From positions 1 to 12,668 of the forward strand of contig JAGQRA010000596.1 of assembly GCA_020425885.1 (NCBI GenBank): a stretch of DNA of 12,668 nt, written 5' to 3'. Origin of the DNA: Planctomycetota bacterium (GTDB taxonomy: Bacteria; Planctomycetota; UBA1135; UBA2386). Shown piece after piece: positions 1 to 6,245 of this stretch. The translations under genes and the position numbers were made by a program. How positions within the stretch are numbered: the stretch's first letter is position 1; the number at the start of each line of letters is the position of its first letter. The notes under the pieces were generated by a model. It was not told the DNA's origin, did no database searches, and saw only the letters and a list, made by a program, of their open reading frames with translations.

Positions 1-85
1 AGGTCTTGCCCGTGCCGGCGCTGGCCTCGAGCAGCACGGTGCCGCGATCGAGCGGCGCGGTCGGCAGATCGAAGCGCGCGATCAC
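1..85 (-). CDS. recB: RecB N-terminus (partial, runs off window)
   Basis: RecB is the helicase/nuclease beta subunit of RecBCD (exonuclease V), the cytoplasmic enzyme that processes double-strand ends for recombination. Only 28 codons are visible. They read VIARFDLPTAPLDRG, then TVLLEASAGTGKT, which contains the Walker A motif of a UvrD/SF1 helicase exactly where RecB carries it, a few residues from the N-terminus. The start is GTG at 85; it overlaps the recC stop as GTGA (4 nt), and a GAGG Shine-Dalgarno lies 7 nt upstream inside the recC end. The overlap implies translational coupling with recC. The rest of the gene, and probably recD after it, lies beyond base 1. The identity rests on one motif plus the recC context, which together are convincing. 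Confidence 0.93.
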   Translation of the reverse strand, partial: MIARFDLPTAPLDRGTVLLEASAGTGKT

Positions 86-3000
86 GACAGCGCCTCGGTG
101 TAGCCGTAGGCCATGCGCCAGATGCGTCGGGCCCAGGTCGCGAACTCGGGCAGCGCGAGCGCGTCGCGATCGCGCATGCAGAGGGCGATGCTGTGGTCCT
201 CGGAATCGCTGCCTCTGAAGTCCGACGTGTCCGGCAGCCAGCGCGAACGCGCCTTGCGTTGCGCCGCCGCTTCGTCCGCGGCGCTGGCGTGGAGGGCGGC
301 GCCGTACTCGTGCGAGCTGCGTTCGAAGAACGGCAGCGGCATGGTGATGCCCTGCCGCAGCCCGGCGACGAGATCGGCCAGGCACTCGTCGGCGACGGCC
401 GGTTCGAGTTCGCGGTAGCACAGGGTGGCGTCGCGGGCGATCAGCATCGTGCGTGCCGGTAGCGCCGTGCCCTGGTGGCGGGCGACGGCGGCGACCGTGT
501 GCCAGATCCAGGCGCGCAGGCGGTCCTTCGGCTTGACCTTGCCGACCCGCGCATAGACCAGCTCGCCCTCGCCGACGGTGGCGATCTCGCCGGCGATGGT
601 GAAGTCGGGGCCACGGGCCACGACCTGCCGGGGCGCCAGCTCGCCATGCCGGCCGAGCTCACCGAGGAACTGCAGGCTCTCCTCGTCGATCGCGGCGTGG
701 GCCTGGGCGCCACCGCCGCCGACCGGCAGCAGGCCCGAGGCCGAGGCCAGCGCCAGCGCATCGCGCGGTGGCGGCCGGCGGTCGAGCACCCGTTGCACGG
801 CGGCGTCGACCAGGCGCCAGCGGTCGAGCGGGCTGGTCGCGAACGACTCGGTGGTCGGGTCGGTATCGAGGTCGCGCGGCAGGCGGATGCCGAGGGCGTG
901 GCGCAGGAAGAACCGGCACGGATGCCACCAGAAGTCGAGCAGCACGGCGAGCGGGATGTCGGTCGTCGGCACGGTCGCGGCGGCTGGTAGCGCGGCGCCG
1001 AACCACGGAAGTTCGTCACTGCTCGCCACCGCCGCGATCGGTGAAGGATCGACAGCGTTCGCGGCCTGGGCGGCCGCGTTCGCGGCCTGGGTGGCCGCGT
1101 ATGCGAACAGGCGCGGATCCTTGCCGTCTCGGTAGCGCGGGCTCCACGGTTGCAGCGGATGGCGTACGACCAGCCAGTCGCGGGCGCGGTCGTGGCCGGT
1201 GGGCGGGCGGCTGATGCGGTCGCAATAGTCGATCAGCTCGGCGAGCACGACCGAGGGCGCGCACTCGCTGTCGTCCATCGCCGAATGGCCGATGTAGCAC
1301 AGGTGCAGCCGTTCGCGGGCGGCCAGCAGGCAGTCGAGGAACAGCTGGCGGTCATCGAGCCGCGGGCTGCGATCGCCAGGGCGGCGCGGGTTCTGGCCGA
1401 GGTCGAATGGTGCCGGCTCGGTGCGGCGCGGAAACGAGCGGTCGTCGAGGCCGCAGAGGAACAGCTGGCGAACGGGGACCGCGCGCATCGGCAGCATGGC
1501 GGCGACGGTGACGCGACCGCCGAGGAAGCCGATGCCGTCGGCGGCGCGGCCGAGCGCGCCCTGGAGCCAGTCGCGCAGCACGCGCGGGGAGATCGGTTCG
1601 TTGTGTCGCGCCCGGTCGGCGGCGTCGCGCAGGTCGGCCAGGGCCGAACGCAGCGCGGCCAGCCCGGCCTCGTCCTCGGCGAGCGGCAGGAACAGCGCAC
1701 AGCAGAGATCGTCGAGGAGCGACGCCCACTCGGCGAAGGTGTGGGGGCGCTGCAGCGGTCGCAGCCGCTCGAACAGCAACCCGAGGAAGGCGAGGAAGCG
1801 CTCGAGCAGGTCCTCGCGCGCGCTGGTCCGATCGGCGGCCGGCAAGCGGCCGAGCACGAGGTCGTCGACGGGGCCGGTGGCGACGCCGAGCAGCATGCGT
1901 TCGATGCCGAGCCGCCAGCTGTTCTCCTCGAAGGCCGGCATGCCGAAGCGGCGATTGCGGCTGTCGCCATCGAGCCCCCAGCGGATGCCGGCGCGTTCAC
2001 AGACGTGCCGCAGCACCGGCAGGTCGCTGGCGAACAGGCCGAAGCGGCGCTGCACGGCCGGCGTCTCGAGCAGGTGTAGCACGTCGTAGACCTGGAGGCG
2101 GCTCTCGGCCAGTCGGAGCGCGCCGAACAGCGCGGCGCAGATCGGCTGTTCGGCGATCGGGCTCTTGTCGGCGACCTGGAACGGCAGGTGGCGCTGGACC
2201 GGACCGAACACCGCCTCGACGTAGGGCGAGTAGCGTTCGATGTCGGGGACCAGGACGAGCACGTCGTGCGGCTGTAACGACGGGTCGCGGGCGAAGGCGT
2301 CGAGGATCTGATCGCGAACGACCTCGAGTTCGCGATGTTCGGAATGGCAATCGTGAACGCGCACCGAGTCGTCGTCGACGGTGAGCTGGAAGCGCGGCAG
2401 GTCGGTCTCCTGGCCGTGTTCGCGAACCGCGGCGAGGTCGTGGTGCAGGCAGGCCAGCAGGTTGGTCGTTACCGCCGGGGACGATTCGCCGAGGTCGTGA
2501 CGTTCGACCGGCGCGGTGCCGGCCGCGTCCTGCAGATCGAGCAGGATGTCCTGGAACTCGCGCGACTCGGTTCCCAGACGGGCCAGCAGCGAGTTGCCGT
2601 CGGTGATCGAGGCGCCGCGCGGGCGGAGGTCGCCGAAGTAGTGCGGCGAAGGCGTCGGCACGTAGAGTGCGACCGGGATCAGCTCGCCGATGCGGAACAG
2701 CAGCGCGACCAGCGCCGGCGGCAACGTCGATGCCGCGAACACCGACAGCCGCGGCGGCAGCGCGGCGACGGCGGCCTTCGGGTCGGCGAGCATCCGCTGC
2801 AGGCTCTGCAGACGATGGGCGAGCCACGGCCCGCCGTCGTCGCCGGACGGTTCGATGAGTTCGGCGAACAGCAGCGGCGTCGGCGAACTCGGCGCGGCGG
2901 CGGCGGTGAAGCCGGCATCGCGCAGCAGCGCGCGCCACAGCCGTGCCTGCCAGGCGCCATGTGGTCCATGGTCGGTGAGGTCGTCGCCCGCCGCGGCCCG

Positions 3001-3453
3001 GTCGAGCAGGTCGCCGCGATAGAGCTGGTAGTCGTCGAAGCACGAGGTCAGTCGCTGGCTCAGCTGCAGGCGCTTCTTGCCGTCGGGGTCGTCCTCGCAG
3101 TAGCGGGCGGCGAGCCCGAGAGACTTCTGCAGCGCGGCATCGCCGAGCAGCCGGTGGATGCGCAGCAACAGCGTGTCGGGATCGAACAGCTCGGCCTGCG
3201 CGGCGTGGCGCGCGGTATTGGCTGCCCGGGTCAGCTGCTGCAGGAAGGCGCCGGGAAACGGCATCGCGAGGCCGGCGGCGATGCCGAGCCGTTCGGCCAG
3301 TTGCAGTCGCAGCCAGCGCGCGATCCCCTGCCCCGGCACGACGATGGTCTCGGTGTCCAGAGGCGGTAGCGGATCCGTGGCGAGTCGCTCGACCAGGACC
3401 ACGAGCAGGTCCTCGAGGCGATGGCTCGTGTAGATCGTGGTCCCCGGGTGCAC
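82..3453 (-). CDS. recC: RecBCD enzyme subunit RecC
   Basis: This is the gamma subunit of exonuclease V. RecC is known to hold the complex together, split the DNA strands and scan for Chi. The product is 1123 aa, almost the length of E. coli RecC (1122 aa). Visible RecC hallmarks are the N-terminal IYTSHRLEDLL followed by GQGIARWLRLQLAERLGIAA; GIRWGLDGD near residues 488–496; PMRAVPVRQLFLCGLDDRSF near 653–672; and RPGDRSPRLDDRQLF near 690–705, followed by YIGHSAMDDSE. The C-terminal third is the inactive nuclease-like domain. The start is GTG at 3453. The frame is closed upstream by TAG at 3487–3489 and holds no other plausible start; no clear Shine-Dalgarno is seen. A short Ala/Gln-rich tandem repeat sits near residues 786–799. 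The gene overlaps recB by 4 nt, and an 84-bp gap separates it from the permease gene upstream. Confidence 0.97.
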   Translation of the reverse strand: MHPGTTIYTSHRLEDLLVVLVERLATDPLPPLDTETIVVPGQGIARWLRLQLAERLGIAAGLAMPFPGAFLQQLTRAANTARHAAQAELFDPDTLLLRIHRLLGDAALQKSLGLAARYCEDDPDGKKRLQLSQRLTSCFDDYQLYRGDLLDRAAAGDDLTDHGPHGAWQARLWRALLRDAGFTAAAAPSSPTPLLFAELIEPSGDDGGPWLAHRLQSLQRMLADPKAAVAALPPRLSVFAASTLPPALVALLFRIGELIPVALYVPTPSPHYFGDLRPRGASITDGNSLLARLGTESREFQDILLDLQDAAGTAPVERHDLGESSPAVTTNLLACLHHDLAAVREHGQETDLPRFQLTVDDDSVRVHDCHSEHRELEVVRDQILDAFARDPSLQPHDVLVLVPDIERYSPYVEAVFGPVQRHLPFQVADKSPIAEQPICAALFGALRLAESRLQVYDVLHLLETPAVQRRFGLFASDLPVLRHVCERAGIRWGLDGDSRNRRFGMPAFEENSWRLGIERMLLGVATGPVDDLVLGRLPAADRTSAREDLLERFLAFLGLLFERLRPLQRPHTFAEWASLLDDLCCALFLPLAEDEAGLAALRSALADLRDAADRARHNEPISPRVLRDWLQGALGRAADGIGFLGGRVTVAAMLPMRAVPVRQLFLCGLDDRSFPRRTEPAPFDLGQNPRRPGDRSPRLDDRQLFLDCLLAARERLHLCYIGHSAMDDSECAPSVVLAELIDYCDRISRPPTGHDRARDWLVVRHPLQPWSPRYRDGKDPRLFAYAATQAANAAAQAANAVDPSPIAAVASSDELPWFGAALPAAATVPTTDIPLAVLLDFWWHPCRFFLRHALGIRLPRDLDTDPTTESFATSPLDRWRLVDAAVQRVLDRRPPPRDALALASASGLLPVGGGGAQAHAAIDEESLQFLGELGRHGELAPRQVVARGPDFTIAGEIATVGEGELVYARVGKVKPKDRLRAWIWHTVAAVARHQGTALPARTMLIARDATLCYRELEPAVADECLADLVAGLRQGITMPLPFFERSSHEYGAALHASAADEAAAQRKARSRWLPDTSDFRGSDSEDHSIALCMRDRDALALPEFATWARRIWRMAYGYTEALS
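1055..1096. repeat. Two-copy 21-bp tandem repeat inside recC
   Basis: Two adjacent 21-bp units (1055–1075 and 1076–1096) begin gcgttcgcggcctggg and differ at one base. Read on the minus strand, they encode a 7-residue repeat within TQAANAAAQAANA of RecC (about residues 786–799). This lies in a poorly conserved linker between the helicase-like and nuclease-like parts. The repeat keeps the frame, so it looks like a slippage-made linker length variant and not damage. Confidence 0.75.
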
Positions 3454-3498
3454 CGCTGCGAGGCTATTGGGGTGTCGCGGAAGTTGCTACCCGATGTT

Positions 3499-3515
3499 CC
3501 GGCTCCAGCTGCCGG
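3499..3515 (-). other. Short GC hairpin between permease gene and recC
   Basis: Within the 84-bp gap 3454–3537, the arms ccggc (3499–3503) and gccgg (3511–3515) form a perfect 5-bp stem around a 7-nt loop. It lies 22 nt after the permease stop codon on the minus strand. No T-run follows, so it is at best a weak or Rho-assisted terminator, and it could be chance in DNA this GC-rich. I see no convincing recC promoter in the gap, so read-through from the permease gene is possible. Confidence 0.25.
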
Positions 3516-3537
3516 CGCGGCGGGTGGGCGAATGCGG

Positions 3538-5403
3538 TCAATGGCAGCATGACTTCTTCGGCTGCGGTGGCGCCGGGTCGGGCTCGGCACCGTGGCAACA
3601 GCCGTGCGCGTGACCGTGGTCGTGACCGTGATCGTGGCCGTGACGGTGGTCGTGATCGTGGCCGAGGTTCGCCGGTGACTCGAACAGGCGTTCGAGGAAC
3701 GGGCGCACACCCTGGCGCAGCAGCGAGAACAGGAACACCGCGCCGAGGCCGGACAGCAGCAGCCAATGCAGGGGTGAATGCGCGTGGCCGCTGCCGGTGA
3801 GTGCCGGCACGACCGGGGTCGGGATCAGGGCGTTGGCGGCGTAACCGAGGCCGACCGCGCCGGTCCACATCGCGATGGCGAAGCCGAACGCAGTGCGCAG
3901 CCCGTGGAGCCGGGCCAGCACGCCGAAGGTGGTGATGTTGGTGGCCGGCCCGGTCAACAGGAACGCGAGCACGGCGCCCGGCGACAGCCCCTGCACCAGC
4001 AGCATCGCGGCCACCGGCGTGCTGCCCGTGGCGCAGACGTAGATCGGCAGGCCGATCAAAGCCGCGACCGGAACGTCGATGCCGCGCGGCAGGGACGCGA
4101 TCCAGTCGCGATCGACATAGGGCATCAGCAGCGCCGACAGCAGCAGCCCCGACAGGATCCAGGTCGCGGTGCTGTCGACGGCCGGGCCATAGCCGAAGCG
4201 GAGCGCCGAACCGAGGCGCTCGAGGAAGCTGCCGCTGACCTTCGGTCGCAGCGCTTCGCTGTCGCTGTCGGTCGCGACGAAGCCGAGTCGGCCGGCCATC
4301 GAGCCGACCACGACGCCGACGCCGAGCGCAAGCACCGCGGCCATGGCCGCGCGCATCAGGGCCACGTCGGGCCCCATGAGGTGCCAGGTGAGCGTCACCG
4401 CGGCGAGTTCCAGTTCCGGCGTCGCGACCAGGAAGGCCAGCGCCGCCACGATGCTGGCGCCCTGGCGGACCAGTTCGCGGTAGATCGGCACCACGCCGCA
4501 GGAGCAGACCGGCAGCGGCAGGCCGACGGCGACCCCGCGCAGCGCCTGCAGCATGACCGGGCCGCGCGTCATCTTGCCGAGCCAGTTGGTCGGCAGGAAC
4601 GCGTGACAGAGGCCGACCAGCAGGTAGGCGACCAGCAGCGCCGGCGCCGATTCCGTCGCCAGTCGCAGGAACACGTCGGCCGGGCCCCGCACGTCGCGCG
4701 GGAAGTGGTTGCGGATGACGATGACCAGCACGATGGCCGAGGCCAGGGCGCCGATCACCGATGCCACGCGGAAGCGACCTTGCTCGCGCGGTGCCGGGAT
4801 GTGCGCGTGCAGCACGACGTGCAGCAGCGAGCCGGCGAGCAGGGCCTGCAGCAGCGCGAGTCCACGCTGCGAGGTCTCGTTGAGCAGGTTGACGCCGAGG
4901 AAGTAACCGAACAGCGTGCCGCCGATGACGACGAGCGAGACCAGCACCGCGGCCAGCGTGCCGAGGGTGCGCGGCACGATCCACCAGATGCCGATCCCGG
5001 CCGGGATGCGGTGCAGGATGATCGCCCAGGCCGTGACCTCGTGGGAATGCGTATGGCCGTGACCTTCGTGGTGCGAGCCGTCGGTCAGGAAGAAGCCGTC
5101 GAGCGTGGTGTGCGCCGCCATGCCGAGCAACGCAAGCACCAGCACGATGCCACGCACGCCGGGCTGACTGCCGTGCAGGGTGCGCTCGGCCAGCGTCGGC
5201 AACAGGAATCCGCCGAAGGCCAGCGGCAGCACCAGCCAGCCGGCCTGCTCGGCGCATTCGGGCAGCACGTGCAGCAACACGAAGCCGCTGATCGTCACCA
5301 GGCAGAACGAGTCGAGGGCCACCGACGAACCGGCGTGGCGGCGGGCCAACCAGACGACCAGGGGGCCGAGCAGCAGGGCCAGGAAGCTGATGGCGAGCAA
5401 CAC
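3538..5403 (-). CDS. ZIP-like / DUF318 (ArsP-like) metal permease fusion with His-rich tail
   Basis: The product is a 621-aa polytopic inner-membrane protein with two apparent transporter halves. Residues 1–230 look ZIP-like, with about eight hydrophobic segments. They carry HVLPE (45–49), HTTLDG (98–103), a His-rich loop (H111–H121), HRIPAG (131–136) and LLHVVLHAHIP (193–203), placed like the metal-site helices of ZIP zinc/iron transporters. Residues 240–570 match DUF318/ArsP-type permeases, the group that includes the SO_0444 Cu/Zn efflux proteins: PVCSCGVVP (C300, C302), then LAFLVATPE, and a second repeat with YVCATGSTP (C457) and LLTGPATN. The tail (581–604) is rich in GHDHGH repeats followed by CCH, and the protein ends KKSCCH, which suggests soft-metal binding. 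The start is GTG at 5403, with AGGA 7 nt upstream; an ATG at 5411 is out of frame. A 48-bp palindrome sits directly upstream. Metal transport is inferred; substrate and direction cannot be read from the sequence. Confidence 0.85.
   Translation of the reverse strand: MLLAISFLALLLGPLVVWLARRHAGSSVALDSFCLVTISGFVLLHVLPECAEQAGWLVLPLAFGGFLLPTLAERTLHGSQPGVRGIVLVLALLGMAAHTTLDGFFLTDGSHHEGHGHTHSHEVTAWAIILHRIPAGIGIWWIVPRTLGTLAAVLVSLVVIGGTLFGYFLGVNLLNETSQRGLALLQALLAGSLLHVVLHAHIPAPREQGRFRVASVIGALASAIVLVIVIRNHFPRDVRGPADVFLRLATESAPALLVAYLLVGLCHAFLPTNWLGKMTRGPVMLQALRGVAVGLPLPVCSCGVVPIYRELVRQGASIVAALAFLVATPELELAAVTLTWHLMGPDVALMRAAMAAVLALGVGVVVGSMAGRLGFVATDSDSEALRPKVSGSFLERLGSALRFGYGPAVDSTATWILSGLLLSALLMPYVDRDWIASLPRGIDVPVAALIGLPIYVCATGSTPVAAMLLVQGLSPGAVLAFLLTGPATNITTFGVLARLHGLRTAFGFAIAMWTGAVGLGYAANALIPTPVVPALTGSGHAHSPLHWLLLSGLGAVFLFSLLRQGVRPFLERLFESPANLGHDHDHRHGHDHGHDHGHAHGCCHGAEPDPAPPQPKKSCCH
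3604..3663 (-). repeat. Low-complexity His/Asp/Gly-coding repeat
   Basis: Imperfect 6-bp units (cgtggt, cgtgac, cgtgat on the plus strand) run through this stretch. On the minus strand they encode the GHDHDHRHGH and DHGHDHGHAH tail of the permease (residues 581–600). Such tails are common metal-chelating appendages of Zn/Ni/Co handling proteins. The repeated DNA is prone to length variation between strains. Confidence 0.7.
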
Positions 5404-5414
5404 CGAGGCATCCT

Positions 5415-5462
5415 ACGGTGCCAGGACCGAATCGCACCGGTGCGATCCGGTCCTGGCACCGT
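5415..5462. repeat. 48-bp near-perfect palindrome between aldolase and permease genes
   Basis: The outer 15-bp arms (5415–5429, 5448–5462; core ggtgccaggaccg / cggtcctggcacc) are exact inverse complements. They enclose a 16-bp perfect palindrome, atcgcacc/ggtgcgat (5431–5446). The only mismatch is the A5430/C5447 pair, so 23 of 24 pairs match and there is no spacer. The element begins one base after the aldolase stop codon (5464–5466). It ends 11 bases before the permease GTG, leaving the AGGA ribosome site free. No T-run follows in either direction, so it is not a classical intrinsic terminator. Options are a REP-like intergenic repeat, a processing or stability hairpin at the aldolase mRNA end, or a protein-binding palindrome controlling the permease gene. 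Confidence 0.85.
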
Positions 5463-5463
5463 T

Positions 5464-6144
5464 CTAACTGACGGCGATCGCCTCGGGCCGCGGTGGCGTG
5501 GGACGGCCGAACTCGCGGGCGCGCGCGACCATGCGTGCCGCCCGGGCCTGGATCACATCGAAGCGCCGGGCGTGCAGGTCGTCGGGCACGAACAGGGTGC
5601 CGACGAAGCCGACGCCGAAGGCGCCGGCGGCGAGCCAGTCGCCGACGTTGTCCTCGCTGACGCCGCTGGTCGGGAAGACGCGCAGGAAGGGCAGCGGCCC
5701 GCGGATGGCGCGCAGGTAGTCAGCGCCGTTGGCGGGGCCGGGGAACAGCTTGACGATGTCGGCGCCGGCGCGGTGCGCGTGCATCATCTCGGTCGGCGTC
5801 TGCGTGCCCGGGATCGAAACCAGATCGTGTTGCCGGCAGAAGGAGATGACCTGCGGATCGGTGACCGGCGAGACGATGAAGCGGGCGCCGGCTGCCATCG
5901 CGGCTTTGGCGTCGTCGACGCAGAGCACGGTGCCGGTGCCGACGATGAGGTCGCTGCGGGTGGCGAGTTCGCGCACGTGATCGAGGCAACCTGGGGTGGT
6001 CATCGTCACCTCGACGATGCGGAAGCCGCCGGCGATCGCGGCCTCGAGGGCCGGGCGCACGGCCTCGGCGTCATCCGTGCGCAGGATCGCCGAGCAACGT
6101 TGCTCGGCGAGCGCGGCGAGCACCGCGGTTCGACTACGGGCCAT
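5464..6144 (-). CDS. eda: KDPG/KHG-type class I aldolase
   Basis: The product is a 226-aa cytoplasmic aldolase of the 2-dehydro-3-deoxy-phosphogluconate / 4-hydroxy-2-oxoglutarate family, which cleaves KDPG to pyruvate and glyceraldehyde-3-phosphate in the Entner–Doudoroff route, or KHG to pyruvate and glyoxylate. Visible features are IVEVTMTTPG (general acid/base E45), GTGTVL (69–74), VSPVTDP, PGTQTPTE, the Schiff-base motif KLFPGPANG (K132), and FPTSGVS (157–163). E. coli Eda has an Arg two residues before the end of its EVTLRT motif; here it is Thr, as in the EFTLTTPG subgroup, so the preferred substrate is uncertain. The start is ATG 6144, with GGAGG 4 nt upstream. The frame stays open to 6573, but that extension has no family similarity and overlaps the selenoprotein gene. 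No edd, zwf or sugar-acid gene is adjacent, so the pathway is not fixed by context. Confidence 0.9.
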   Translation of the reverse strand: MARSRTAVLAALAEQRCSAILRTDDAEAVRPALEAAIAGGFRIVEVTMTTPGCLDHVRELATRSDLIVGTGTVLCVDDAKAAMAAGARFIVSPVTDPQVISFCRQHDLVSIPGTQTPTEMMHAHRAGADIVKLFPGPANGADYLRAIRGPLPFLRVFPTSGVSEDNVGDWLAAGAFGVGFVGTLFVPDDLHARRFDVIQARAARMVARAREFGRPTPPRPEAIAVS

Positions 6145-6245
6145 GCAACCTCCGGGGGATGAGGTGGCCGATGACGAACTGCCAACGGCCTGTCGGAGCA
6201 TACGAAGGCCGGCGATCAGATCCAGTTCGCAGTGCGAGGTCGGAC

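Noticed and set aside
4375..4395. A second copy of the ggtgccagg palindrome arm within the permease gene
   Set aside because: Only nine bases match, there is no inverted partner, and the match lies in coding sequence, so it is likely chance.
5415..5462. The palindrome as a classical Rho-independent terminator
   Set aside because: No T-run follows on either strand, and the downstream gene starts within about a dozen bases. A REP-like or regulatory role fits better.
3778..6162. A 794-codon open frame on the plus strand
   Set aside because: It is antisense to the permease and aldolase genes, is rich in D/R/Q/G/H, has no family motif and has no ribosome site. It is the usual mirror frame of GC-biased coding sequence.
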